From: Hyperoodon ampullatus | Lineage: Eukaryota; Chordata; Mammalia; Artiodactyla; Ziphiidae | Assembly (NCBI GenBank): GCA_949752795.1 | Contig: OX457056.1 | Span: 177,964,428 to 178,028,427 of the forward strand | Reading direction: 5' to 3' | Length of the DNA: 64,000 nucleotides | Shown: one piece after another, positions 24,657 through 35,639 of the stretch | Layout: each line of letters opens with the position of its first letter | How positions within the stretch are numbered: the stretch's first letter is position 1 | Notes under the pieces: generated by a model | Told to the model about the DNA's origin: nothing | Databases searched by the model: none | What the model saw: only the letters and a program-made list of their open reading frames with translations | Translations under genes and position numbers: made by a program

Positions 24657-25036
24657 AATGATGCTTTTTAAAAATAAATTTATTTATTTTATTTATTTTT
24701 GGCTGCTTTGGGTCTTCATTGCTGCACACAGGCTTTCTCTAGTTGCGTTGAGTGGGGGCTACTCTTTGTTGCGGTGCAGGGGCTTCTCCTTGCGGTGGCT
24801 TCTCTTGTTGAGGAGCTCGGGCTCTAGGAACGCGGACTTCAGTAGTTGCAGCATGCGGGCTCAGTAGTTGTGGCTCGCGGGCTCTAGAGTGCAGACTCAG
24901 TAGTTGTGGTGCATGGGCTTATTTGCTCTGCAGCATGTGGGATCTTCCCAGACCAGGGCTTGAATCCGTGTCCTCTGCATTGGCAGGCGGATTCTTAACC
25001 ACTGCGCCACCAGGGCAGCCCCAAATGATGTTTTAT
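24657..25036 (-). mobile_element. CHR-1-type SINE
   Basis: The minus strand starts at about 25022 (ggggctgccctggtggcgca) and ends in a TTTA-rich tail near 24671. The target-site duplication aaatgatg[c/t]tttt flanks it with one mismatch (24657-24669 and 25023-25035). Confidence 0.9.
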
Positions 25037-25271
25037 TGAATATTTTCGTATACAAATTTTTGCATAGTCACAATTTATGTGTACCTATATAATAAATTTA
25101 CAGAATAGAAATGGCTAGGAATTCAAAGAAATGCACATCTTGAATTACAATAGACATTGCCAAATGTCTTCCAAAAAGATTGCACAAATTTAAACTCCCA
25201 ACAGTGCATGAGAATTCCTGTTTCTCTACTTGTACGTCAACGATGGGTATTATCAAACTTTAAATCTACAG

Positions 25272-25618
25272 CAACGATTCTTTTTTTTTTTAATATACAT
25301 TTACTTATTTATTTTTGGCTGCGTTGGGTCTTTGTTGCTGCACGTGGGCTTTTTCTGGTTGCAGCGAGCAGGGGCAACTCTTCATTGCAGTGCTCAGGCT
25401 TCTCATTGTGGTGGTTTCTCTTGTTGCGGAGCACAGGCTCTAGGCACATGGGCTTCAGTAGTTGTGGCTGGCACGTGGGCTCAGTAGTTGTGGTGCACGG
25501 CCTTAGTTGCTCCGCGGCATGTGGGATCTTCCCAGACCAGGGATCGAACCCGTATCCCCTGCATGGGCAGGCGGACTCTTAACCACTGCGCCACCAGGGA
25601 AGTCCCAACAATTCTTAA
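25272..25618 (-). mobile_element. CHR-1-type SINE
   Basis: Head gggacttccctggtggcgca on the minus strand at 25606, standard agtagttgtgg body, and a T-rich tail at about 25283-25315. The target-site duplication caac[g/a]attctt has one mismatch. Confidence 0.9.
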
Positions 25619-25789
25619 ATGATTGTCGTAAGAACATAAGAGCTATGCCAGGAAGCTGGCCATAGAGTGTCTTATGTGTCACCTTCATTGGATGTTTTTT
25701 GATAGGTTTGTCACCACCAGGTTCTGTGGCAGTTAGGGGCAGGCCAGCAACTTGATCAGGAGATTAGTGCTTCTCTGATTGTGGCCTTT

Positions 25790-26640
25790 TTTGTTTTGAT
25801 ATAATTTCAGTTTACAGAAGAATTGCAAGAATATTACAAAGAAGTTCAGCCAGATACTTCAGTCATTAACATTTGACCACACTTGCATTATCCTTCTGTG
25901 TATCTACACATACGCGCGCACACACACGCACACAGACACACACACACACACACATATATGTATATATATACATATATACTTATTTTCCCTGAATCCTTTG
26001 AAGGTAATTAGGCATCATGCCCTTTTCTCCCTAAACACTACAGTGAGTGTTTCTAAAAAATAAGGACATTCTCTTATTGAACCCCTGTACAGCTGTCAAA
26101 ACCAGAAATTAAAATTGATATCCTATTTTCTAATCTACCATTTTATGCAGATTTTGTTAGTTGTCTAAATAATGTCCCTTTATAGCAGAGTAAATTCTGG
26201 ATAGTCTGTTGTATTCAGTGATCATGTATCTTTAGGCCCTTCTAATCTGGGCCAGTTTCTCAGTTTTTTGCTTGTTTTTCACAACCTTGATGCTCTTAAA
26301 AGTATAGTCCACTTATTTTGTTGACTATTCCACAATTTAGTTATGTTATATTTCCTCATGTTTAGATTCAAGTTCTGTGTTTTTTTGTCAGTGGTATCAC
26401 AGAAGTGATATTGTGCTCTTATGCACCATGTTAGGAGGCATTTGATGTCAATTTGTCCTATTCAGTCTCTTGACATGAAATTGGAGTAGTTTGCTCAGTG
26501 TCTCATTGCTCCCTCTTGTTGAGCCATAGGTTTTAAGACATATACTTTTCATATAAGATCTTTATATGTGATGTTAATGGATGCCAGTGTTCTCATAACT
26601 CAGTTATGCTAACTGGGTGGTGAGGCTGATGGCTGTTGCA
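25790..26640 (-). mobile_element. Ancient L1M-type 3' UTR
   Basis: Opens 'tttcagtttacagaagaatt' and continues through 'ttctcagttttttgcttgtt', 'cacaaccttgatgctcttaa' and 'tatttcctcatgtttagatt', which is the 3' UTR of an old mammalian L1 in reverse. It appears to be the same broad family as the sense copy at about 35640-36975. The exact subfamily was not determined. A CA/TA microsatellite (25905-25978) has grown inside it. Confidence 0.6.
25905..25978. repeat. Compound CA/CG/TA microsatellite
   Basis: Runs of CA with an internal cgcgcg segment pass into TA/TG runs. The whole tract alternates purine and pyrimidine, a composition able to adopt left-handed DNA. Confidence 0.9.
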
Positions 26641-27439
26641 GATTCAATTGGGGGAAATCCCTCCTCAGGTATGGATTTTAGGAAGGACATCTTTACCCTA
26701 ACCTGGTAATAATAATATTGGAGATACCTAAAAAGCCAGATGCTGAGAATAGCTGGAAATGATGGTCCCAGTCATTCATTCTTTGTATCTTTCCACTCTT
26801 CCTGATTCTTTACCAAACTGCTGACAGACTGTTACAAAGTTAAGTTTGTTGTTGTGGTTTTAATTGAAAAAGAAAAGGTAGGATAAAGGGACTTTAAAAA
26901 TTAAGGAAGCAGTGCTTTTCAAATGTTCTACCCAGTATACTAGTAAGAAGGGGAGCATGTTTCTCCACCTGATGGGGTCAACTGCAAGTATGGCATGTCT
27001 TTGAAGTCTACCCCATAGGATATTTGTTCTAATATAAACATGCTTAATAAATGTGATGGTTCTGGAGACTACATCATGCCTTGATTGTCTTTGTTACAGT
27101 GTCCAAGACCACTAGTTACACCCTGACAGGTTTTGAGCATTATTGCCATTAAATATGGTTCTTAAAGTAAGAGTAGTTTCAAAGCTAGAAACTGAAATGT
27201 GACAAAGGGTGACATGTCTTGCTCAAAGTTATGTGACTTAATACGTAGGCTGTTTTCTGCCATAGGTATAGAATGAATAAGCTTTTAGAAGTAAAAATAA
27301 GTTACATATTTACTTTAAATATATTTTTTAGATTAGTCAAATATTAATCTTTTAAGTCATATTCAATAAGTACAATATTTAAGTTGTTTCTTACATTTTT
27401 GTTTTCATAAACTATTTAGACAATATCTTTGAACGTATG

Positions 27440-27570
27440 CCATTGTCCGTTTGTTTTAGTAGCATGTAAGTTCCATAAGGACATGGATTTTGTGTCTCTT
27501 TTTTTCACTGATGTATACCAAGTACCTATATTTGGTACATACTAGGTGAATGAATGAATCTAGAGATGAA
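27440..27570 (+). repeat. L2 3' end
   Basis: The order 'gtaagttccataaggacatg', 'gattttgtgtctctt', 'gtataccaagtacctat' and 'gtgaatgaatgaat' follows the conserved 3' end of LINE-2. It is the only recognisable element in 26641-28730. Confidence 0.7.
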
Positions 27571-28732
27571 AACGGTACGTTATGTGTAGTCCTTTCTAAT
27601 TAGCATCTTCTATTTTTGTGAGTAAATTACTAAACAGCTTCCTAGTACCACTTGCTTTGTTCTTCATATTATATTTTAGCATAGACTATGGTGATAGTGT
27701 ATATCACCTATTTGTTTCTTTCTCCTGGTGGAATGATGAGGTATGGATTCTTGAGTGTATGAATCAGGTTTCCTAATTTTCCCATCAAATGTTGTTTAAT
27801 TTCAGTATCTTGAATCATGTTTCAAGAATTCTAGTACTTTTTTGAACTGTATACTGTTTACAGCAGATTTGGTGCAAAGTTTGGCTTAATTATGAGTTTG
27901 AATTGTTCATGCTTTCTTTTCTATGTTTTTCCTGCAAATACCGCACCAGTGTTTCTTGAGTTAATTTATTGTAATATCGTTTCTGCATGAAGCAAAAAAT
28001 TTGTGAAATACAAAAAAATAGAGGAAATTACTTTTAGTTCTACACCCAAGGGCAGAATAGTTTCCCACACTACTTGAGCTTGCTTTTCCATCTAGCTCTA
28101 TGTTTTTAAACTTGGAAGTTCTAATATTGTTACTAGACAGTAGTCTAGCAGTGTAATTACTAAGTTGTTCTATATTCAAAAAAGTTTTTTCTTATCCTTC
28201 CACACCCGCCTTTTGCTTTTTGACTTGGTTTTTCTCGTGTGAATCATCTGTTAGCTAGAAAAGGTGTTAAGATGGTGAAGTTTTGATATTATCATGTTTG
28301 TCCTCAATACATTTGTGGTCATATACTTCCTAAAAAGATTGGTTAATATAGAAGGAAATGTATCTGTTGTGGGGAAAACAAGTGTGTAAAGTGTATGCAG
28401 GTATTTTACTTATTTGAAAATTCTAATGGATTGGAGGATATGTGGGAATCTTAATACTATTTATAGGTAGGAAGTGCTATGTTTAGTGATTGATGGCAAA
28501 ATTTAAAAAATCCTTACGCTGCCAGGTATATGAAAATAGATTTAGCTATAATAATATTTTCCCTAGCTCTCTCTATTTTGAATAAAAGATCATTGTTATC
28601 TTAGAAAGGGAAAGCTAGTGAAATTAAAGTAAAATGAGTTTGCTAGCCTAAAATTATACTTACAACATAGATACTTTGGACAGTGTAAGTTTTCTTGAGC
28701 CATAGTATTATGAGCATTACTAAGTAATGATG

Positions 28733-29345
28733 GCACATAGATTTTTTTGTGTTTTTTTTTTTTTTCCAATTTATGTTTGGCTGCATTGGGTCTTTGTCGC
28801 TGCGTATGGCCTTTCTCTAGTTGTGGTGAGTGGGGGCTACTCTTCGTTGTGGTGTGCGGGCTTCTCATTGCAGTGGCTTCTCTTGTTGCGGAGCACGGGC
28901 TCTAGGCACGTGGGCTTCAGTAGTTCTGGAATGTGGGCTCAGTAGTTGTGGCTCGCGGGCTCTAGAGCACAGGCTCAGTAGTTGTGGCACACGGGCTTAG
29001 TTGCTCTGCGGCATATGGGATCTTCCCGGACCAGGGCTGGAACCCATGTCCCCTGCATTGGCAGGTGGATTCTTTTTTTTTTTTTTTTTTTTTTTGCGGT
29101 ACGCGGGCCTCCCACTGCTGTGGCCTCTCCCGTTGCGGAGCACAGGCTCCGGACACGCAGGCTCAGCGGCCATGGCTCACGGGCCCAGCCGCTCCGCGGC
29201 ATGTGGGATCCTCCTGGACTGGGGCATGAACCCGTGTCCCCTGCATCGGCAGGCAGACTCTCAACCACTGTGCCACCAGGGAAGCCCCGGCAGGTGGATT
29301 CTTAACCACTGCGCCACCAGGGAAGTCCAGCACATAGGTTTTTGT
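28733..29345 (-). mobile_element. CHR-1-type SINE interrupted by a CHR-2
   Basis: The outer SINE runs from a T-run at about 28751 to gggaagtcc at 29328, with a target-site duplication gcacatag[a/g]ttttt on its flanks (about 28733 and 29330). It is split near its tRNA-like head by the CHR-2 at 29075-29288, so the outer element is older. Both are antisense to RBPJ. Confidence 0.95.
29060..29303 (-). mobile_element. CHR-2-type SINE nested in CHR-1
   Basis: The insert (29075-29288) begins on the minus strand with gggcttccctggtggcaca and ends with a long A-tail (T-run of about 21). It duplicated 15 bp of the host SINE, ggcaggtggattctt, perfectly at 29060-29074 and 29289-29303. The perfect duplication and long tail indicate a young insertion. 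Confidence 0.96.
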
Positions 29346-29823
29346 GTTTTGTTCACCAATCCCAATCTGAGGGAAAAGCATACATAATAGAAGAAGAAAA
29401 GGGTGTAATCACCTTTATATAAGCTAAACCTTTGCTTGTTACTTAAAAAAGTCCAGAATTACAACTTTTTTCTTTTAAATTTATAACAGGGTTGATGATC
29501 ACATTTAATCAAAACTATGCTTTATATAGTGTGCAAAAAATTTGAGAAACCTACTCATGCAAATGAGATATTGACAACCTATAATATCAAAAAGATAAAT
29601 TGGATAACAATGATTCTTTGTTACAATGAGGGATTAAGTCAGTACTTCATAAAATCAAAGGTGTTCCTAGGGTACTTAAGGATTTAGATTTTTTTGTTTT
29701 TGCATTGTTAAATATACCGTGCAACTGTTATGAAAGTGTCTTACGGAAGAGTGGCCTAAACTTGGTTGATCCAATTTATTTCTGGTTTTCAGTTGTCAAC
29801 ACGTCAATAGATATCTTGTTTTA

Positions 29824-30180
29824 AAAATAGATTACAAGGGACTTCCCTGGTGGCTCAGTGGTTAAGAATCCGCCTGCCAATGCAGGGGACACGGGTTCGA
29901 GCCCTGGCCCGGGAAAATCCCATGTACCGCGGAGCAACTAAGCCGGTGCACCACAACTACTGAGCCTGTGCTCTAGAGCCCGTGAGTCACAGCTACTGAA
30001 GCCTGTGCACCTAGAGCCTGAGCTCTGCAACAAGAGAAGCCACCGCAATGAGAGGCCCGTGCACCACAACGAAGAGTAGTCCCCGCTCGCCACAACTAGA
30101 GAAAGCCTGCATGCAACAACGAAGACCCAAAGCAGCCAAAGATAAATAAATAAATAAAATTTCAGAAAATAGATTACAAG
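29824..30180 (+). mobile_element. CHR-1-type SINE, full length
   Basis: Starts gggacttccctggtggctca at 29838, has B-box-like ggttcgagccctgg, a full CHR-1 body and an (AAAT)n tail at about 30142-30160. A perfect 15-bp target-site duplication, aaaatagattacaag, flanks it at 29824-29838 and 30166-30180. One of the few SINEs in sense orientation with RBPJ. Confidence 0.94.
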
Positions 30181-30650
30181 TAAAGGTAAAAAATTTGTAG
30201 CAGCCTGTCTCACCATTCCCTACTGCAAAAGGGAGGGATAGAACTTAATCTTTAAATCATAATCAGTCTCTGAGTAATTGTTAGCTGACTTGTCATTTCT
30301 GCTGAAAACTGGTTATTTTGACTGCATAATGTAAATATACATTATGAATTTTCTTGAGTCACTCATGTTTAAAGATGGGCCTTCTTTCTGTAGTAGATAA
30401 TTCCTGAAGTTTTGTATATTCTATCAATACATCAGATTAGTAGAGAAAAATGGATCTTGATAAGTATAGGATGCATATAGTATCTTGGTATAATGACAGT
30501 TTTAAATACGTAGACCTATGAATTTTATTGAATAATTAGAATTTAGTTCAATTGTGAGCTTCAGAATTATGCATTGTGAACCTACTAAACACTTTTATGA
30601 ATTTTCTCAGAAACCTCATTTTCTTATCCTTCCTCCATTCTAATAGATAC

Positions 30651-31070
30651 AGTAACCATTAGGTTTCCTTTTTTTTATTTTTTATTGGCGTATAGTTGAT
30701 TTACAATGTTGTGTTAGTTTCAGGTGTACAGCAGAGTGATTCGGTTATACATATACATATATCCGCTCTTTTTTTGTTTTGTTTTGTTTTTAAGATTCTT
30801 TTCCCATGTAGGCCATTACAGAGTATTGAGTAGAGTTCCTTGTGCTATACAGCAGGTTCTTATTAGTTATCTATTTTATATATGTATATAGTATGTATAT
30901 GTCAATCCCAATCTCCCAGTTTATCCCTCCCCCCTTATCCCCTGGTAGCCATAAGTTTGTTTTCTACATCTGTGACTCTACTTCTGTTTTGTAAATAAGT
31001 TCATTTGTACCCTTTTATTTTAGATTCCATATATAAGTGATATATGATATTTGCAGTAGCCATTAGTTTT
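30651..31070 (-). mobile_element. L1 3' UTR fragment, older subfamily
   Basis: Begins with an A/T tail and 'ttattggcgtatagttgatt', continues with 'ggttcttattagttatctat' and 'gtcaatcccaatctcccagt', and ends 'agattccatatataagtgat'. Diverged flanks agta[a/g]ccattag (30651 and 31055) are probably its target-site duplication. It contains both the distal 3' segment of the young L1s and the internal segment seen in the 14221-19263 L1. Confidence 0.85.
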
Positions 31071-32574
31071 TAATGGGATAGATAGGAATGTGGTGGCATA
31101 TTCATTAAAGAGAGGATTGAGACTGCACACAATTGGAGATGCTTTATTATATACTGAAGAACCAGTTGAATCTTATTAACATTTTTAAGCTTTCTAGCCT
31201 TAGGATAGCACCTAGATAGAACACTGCATCATTTTGAAATGCTGTTTAGGCTTAGCAGGCAAATTGCTGAGTTCTCTTGCTCATGTTTTCTATTGGGGCA
31301 GGAGTGATATTGCACAAGCATGCTATATGATTGTTGACTTCATCTAATGGGTAGCTCCAAAAAAGAATGTAGACACATATTTTAATCAGCATTCAGTTGT
31401 TAATCTAATTTTGTAAGCATTTCGGAGCACCAAGAAACAACATTTGCATTTGAATTTTGAGTGCAGTGGATCTCTTACTAGCCATGTAATAAACTTATGT
31501 TAAATTCTGTGTTAGATCCCAAAGGATGCTTAATGGTTGGAGTTATGAGCTAGTTTGAAGGGTTAGTGGCATCGTGATTCTCACTGAAAAGTTTTATTTC
31601 ATTTGTTAACTGTGTCTCTCTCTAAAATTTTCAGCATTTTAAGCCCTTAGTTAAATTCTGGCCACACCTCACTTCGCTTCTCTTTATAAAGTACAACTGC
31701 TCTTAAATACATATGTGAAGAAGTAATTTAAAGATTGTCTTAAACTTCCTGGTTTTTGTAGAATATTCTAGTGAGGCAGTTTTGTTTTAATCATATGCTG
31801 CAGTGGTACATTTAGTCAGTCTCAAAGGTTCAAAAAAAATCTTTCCTGTGGAAAAAGATTCAGGAGTAGAGTTTTGCCTTTAACTCCATAATTGGAGTTC
31901 ACATCATAGATTAGCCAATAGTTCAGTGTTTTAAAACCTACGGTCTTCAGCAGCCTTGCTGATATTACTACTAAATCATTGTGTTTAAAATTGAATATCC
32001 TATAGGATAAAATCAATGAGAATTACTTGTTATTAATTCTTCTGACAGAAACTTGGATTATTTGCTCATTTTTAGTGCTATTTCAATTAAAGTCACTTTT
32101 CAATATTTTAGAGTTAACTAAAATACCAACAGTCACAGATGCCCGTTGTTTATAAATGGAGTTCATAAACAATGTCATATAGCATTAAATTACTCAACAA
32201 AAGGAAGTACATGGGATTCTAAGACTTTTGTCATCAAAGTTAATAATTATGTAAAATACCACAAATATAGTAGAGAAATCTTAAGTCAAATTAGGCTTCA
32301 CAAACCTATAACTGTGATTATGAACAAGTCACTTAAATAAACTATTTATAACTGCAATCTTGCTTTAAAAAGAAAATAAAATTCTATTGACCATTTTTCT
32401 TCAAGTGCTGTGTGCCTCCACCATGTCTTTCAGAAGACCTCATTTCTTATTTCAGAGGATATAGGAGGTCATCACATAGGGATTCGTTTCTTCCTCTTAT
32501 ACTTATTTATCTTTATTAATATCACACTTAATATCTTTAGTTATTTTAGCTTAACCATTTATAACTAAAAAACA

Positions 32575-32770
32575 ATAATAATTACTAACATTTATTGGTC
32601 ATTTACTGCATTCCAGGCATTGTTCTATGTGTCTGCTCTATGTTAATTAGCACATTTAATTCCTTCAACAACTCCTTGAGGTCAGTACAACCACTGTGTC
32701 CTTTTTACAGATGAGGAAGGAAACTGAGGTGTAGAGAGTCAAATAATTTCAGGGCTGCACAGGAAGTAAA
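32575..32770 (-). repeat. MIR element, part 1 (split by mariner)
   Basis: Contains 'tactaacatttattggtcat', 'caggcattgttctatgtgtc' and 'tttacagatgaggaaggaaa', a good MIR in reverse. It stops exactly at the TA where the mariner inserted and appears to resume at 34045. Confidence 0.85.
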
Positions 32771-34044
32771 TATTGGGTTGGCCAAAAGGTTCGTTCAGTT
32801 TTTTCCGTAAGATGGCTCTAGTAGCACTTAGTTGTCTAAAACTTCATTTGAGACAATTTTGTTAGATTGCGTGTGACAGCTGTCATATCAGCATGCATTT
32901 AAAAAAAGACATCAAAATTGGTGAATTTTTGCTTAGCCATTTTAATATTGAAGATGGAAGAAAAACAACATTTTTAGCATACTATGCTTTATTATTTCAA
33001 GAAAGGCAAAAATGCAACTGAAATCAAAAAAAGGATTTGGGCAGTGTATGGAGAAGGTGCTGTGACTGATCGAACACGTCAAAAGTAGTTTGCATAGTTT
33101 TGTGCTGGAGATTTCTTGCTCGACGATGCTCCACGGTTGGGTAGACCAGTTGAAGTTGATAGCAATCAAATTGAGACATTAACTGAGCACAATCAATGTT
33201 ATACCATGTGGGAGACAGCAGACATACTCAAAATATCTGAATCAAGCCCTGAAAATCGTTTGTACCAGCTTGGTTATGTTAATCGCTTTCATGTTTGGGT
33301 TCCACATAACACGATAAAAACCTTCTTGACAGTATTTCCACATGCGATTCTCTACTGATATGTAATGAAAACGTTCCACTTTTAAAACAAATTATGACAG
33401 GCGATGAAAAGTGGATACTGTACAACAATGTGGAACGGAAGAGATCGTGGGGCAAGCGAAATGAACCACCACCAACCACACCATAGGCCAGTCTTCATCC
33501 AAAGAAGGTGATGTCGTGTAATGGTGGGGTTGGAAGAGAGTCCTCTGTTATGAGCTCCTTCCGGAAAACCAAACGATTAATTCCAACAAGTACTGCTCCC
33601 AATTAGACCAATTGATAGCAATACTCGACAAAAAGCGTCCAGAATTAGTCAACAGAAAACGCATAATCTTCCACCAGGATAACGCGAGGCTGCACGTTTC
33701 TCTGATGAGCAGGCAAAAACTGTTACAGCTTGGCTGGGAAGTTCTGATTCATTCGAATATTCACCAGACATTGCACCTTTGGTTTTCCATTTATTTTGGT
33801 CTTTACAAAATTCTCTTAACCGAAAAAATTTCAATTCCTTGGAAGACTGTAAAAGGACCTGGAACAGTTCTTTGCTCAAAAAGGTAAAAAGTTTTGGGAA
33901 GATGGAATTATGAAGTTGCCTGAAAAATGGCAGAAGGTAGTAGAACAAAACGGTGAATATGTTCAATAAAGTTCTTGGTGAAAATGAAAAATGTGTCTTT
34001 TATTTTTACTTAAAAAACAAAGGTACTTTTTGGCCAACCCAATA
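32771..34044 (+). mobile_element. mariner DNA transposon, near full length (Mariner1_BT-like)
   Basis: The element (32773-34042, 1270 bp) has terminal inverted repeats ttgggttggccaaaaggt and, at the other end, the reverse complement of ttgggttggccaaaaagt (one mismatch in 18). TA dinucleotides flank both ends (32771-32772 and 34043-34044), the target duplication of Tc1/mariner. The length is that of a complete mariner. Its transposase gene is decayed (see separate entry). It inserted into a MIR. The resemblance to the ruminant family Mariner1_BT is from recollection and unchecked. Confidence 0.93.
32954..33960 (+). pseudogene. mariner transposase remnant
   Basis: From the ATG at 32954 the original frame meets a TAG within eight codons (32975-32977), where a Trp codon would be expected, and more TAGs follow at about 33087-33097. 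Recognisable pieces are a helix-turn-helix region (KGKNATEIKKR, about 33003), the linker LDDAPRLGRPVEVDS (about 33120), the first catalytic Asp in GDEKW (33403-33405) and the second in HQDNAR (33678-33680). A one-base deletion lies near 33750-33760. At the expected third-Asp position (D34D spacing) the codon is GTT (33782-33784), Val instead of Asp. It cannot encode an active enzyme. Confidence 0.92.
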
Positions 34045-34105
34045 CCAAATCATAGATTTGAATTCAGCTAATCTCACTCTGAGTCTTTCTCTTAACCTGC
34101 ATGGT
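34045..34105 (-). repeat. MIR element, part 2
   Basis: Just after the mariner, 'atagatttgaattcagctaa' and 'ctctgagtctttctcttaac' continue the reverse MIR sequence interrupted at 32770. This supports insertion of the mariner into a pre-existing MIR. Confidence 0.65.
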
Positions 34106-34264
34106 GTATGTATTTCTAATTCCAACCTAAACTGTGCTTATCCTTGCTCATGCTTTTCTCTCTCCCAAGCAACTGAAATGCTTCTATGCTAGTACATTTA
34201 GCATATTTATTTTTGAAGGGCCATATGCTATAAACTAATTAAGTAGTCAATATCTAGGCTTAAA

Positions 34265-34415
34265 TCTTAACTCTCACTTAATTTACTCTGTGACATTGGG
34301 CAACTTGCTTTCTACATCTTTAAAATGGGTCAATATGTACCTTCCAGAATTATTTTATAATGATGAAAAAGGGTAAAAAAATGTGTAACATAGTGCCTGG
34401 CACATGGTAAACAGT
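34265..34415 (+). repeat. MIR element
   Basis: Segments 'ctgtgacattgggcaacttg', 'catctttaaaatgggtcaat' and 'agtgcctggcacatggtaaa' lie in MIR order on the + strand. This is one of the better preserved MIR copies in the window. Confidence 0.8.
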
Positions 34416-34801
34416 TGTGAGCTCTACACCACCTCTTGGGCTGTGAGGATTTTTTTGAGTGCTCCAGATTATGTGAGACTGGGGCAGGGGGGTCTTTGGT
34501 TAGATGTTTTTTTAGCAAGGTGTCTCTGGAAGGTACCTGTCATCCTCATCTAATCAGCATGGTACATGCTCAGAGTGGATGTGTCAGGCCTAGTTAGGGT
34601 GTGTTGTTTTGTTTAGGAATGGTTTTAAAGAATGTATTTTGTTATAACTGGGTATAGGTGTTTACTAGAGGATTTCTTTTTACATTAAACTTTAGTAGGG
34701 TTGAATATAAGTCATAAAGGAGATTTCATGGTGCCTAAAAAGCTTAACTGTGGAGCATGTCATACAGCCTATTTAATTTTTTTTTCTTATTTTTTCTCTA
34801 G

Positions 34802-34840
34802 AAAATTTGGTGAGCGGCCTCCACCTAAACGACTTACTAG
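34802..34840 (+). CDS. RBPJ: RBPJ coding microexon (39 nt)
   Basis: RBPJ is the CSL transcription factor that binds GTGGGAA-type sites, represses targets with corepressors and activates them with the Notch intracellular domain and Mastermind. This exon encodes KFGERPPPKRLT plus split codons at both ends, residues about 21-33 of the 500-residue human isoform, in the N-terminal tail before the Rel-like domain. The acceptor has a long T/C tract (34776-34799) and AG at 34800-34801; the donor is GTAAGC at 34841. Its first base completes a codon from the upstream exon and its last two bases (AG) start an Arg codon finished by G at 50233. It joins the variable isoform-specific N termini to the constant core. 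Missed by simple ORF searches because of its size. Confidence 0.96.
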
Positions 34841-35639
34841 GTAAGCATTATGTTAGTCTTTCACCCAAACATTTCATAAAAGTGTTAGATCCTGTCATTT
34901 TGGAAGCTATATTAGGGGTTCTTTGCAAGAAGTTATTCACATAATGGTATCTAGATCATAAGCATATTTCCATCCTCCCTTCCCCACATCTCCCCTTTTT
35001 CTCCCTTCAAAAAACAGGGTAAGAGGATACAGTTCAAAGGGAAAAATGAAACCTTTCAAGAATTAATATTGAGTATTATATAGTTAATATAACAAGGGAT
35101 ACAATGTAAAGATAGTTTCCTATATCTAGTTTCATTAGCCAGTCACAATTTGTTGACCACAACTGGAACTTGAAAGATACTTAAATGCTTTTAGAAAAGA
35201 ATTTTAAAACAAAGATATTATCCATTTTTAATGAGACTATAAATATTATATTCTAATTATGTAATTTTTTATGGTATGCATTTTAATTACACATGTTAAA
35301 TTTAAAAGTGTTAGTCTTGAAAATGATTTTAAAAATTTCTAACAATCAGTGATTGTAAAATAAAAATAAGACATTCAGTTCCACAGTTACAGTCCTAGAG
35401 TTAATGCTACCCTGTGTCGTTAGTATCTTTCAAGAAAATCATATGTGTGTATAAACATATACCTGTCTTTTTTCTTTTTAAAGTCTGGCATCATACTCTA
35501 CCATTGTTCTGTTAACTGTAGATCTTCTACCTTGTTCTCCTTAGTGTCTCCATAGCTTTTCCTTGTCTTCCCACTGCTCCTTATTTAATTCACACTGATG
35601 GCCATTTGGGTTATTTCCACATTATTACTATTGTTAAAA

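Larger units (their letters stand above)
1..34801 (+). other. RBPJ: RBPJ upstream intron (partial, 3' part)
   Basis: This stretch precedes the RBPJ microexon and is read as intron because the microexon opens at a good acceptor (pyrimidine tract about 34776-34799, then AG at 34800-34801). No start-codon exon, CpG island or promoter was recognised; the only CpG-rich patches are SINEs. Segments where I see no recognisable feature beyond short simple repeats are 1-1299, 2400-2735, 2936-4400, 5098-6065, 9481-9973, 10301-10593, 10798-14205 (apart from a weak MIR near 12035-12140), 19551-20079, 20761-22040, 26641-28730 (apart from an L2 tail), 30181-30650 and 31071-32574. That this is all one intron of RBPJ is inference; alternative 5' exons could be hidden in it. 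Confidence 0.8.

Noticed and set aside
24309..24671. Frames with (Thr-His)n or (Val-Cys)n repeats
   Set aside because: They are produced by the GT microsatellite.
1..34801. Search for alternative RBPJ first exons or a CpG-island promoter
   Set aside because: I could not find a short start-codon exon with a good donor in the right phase, nor a CpG-rich unique region; CpG-rich patches are all SINEs.
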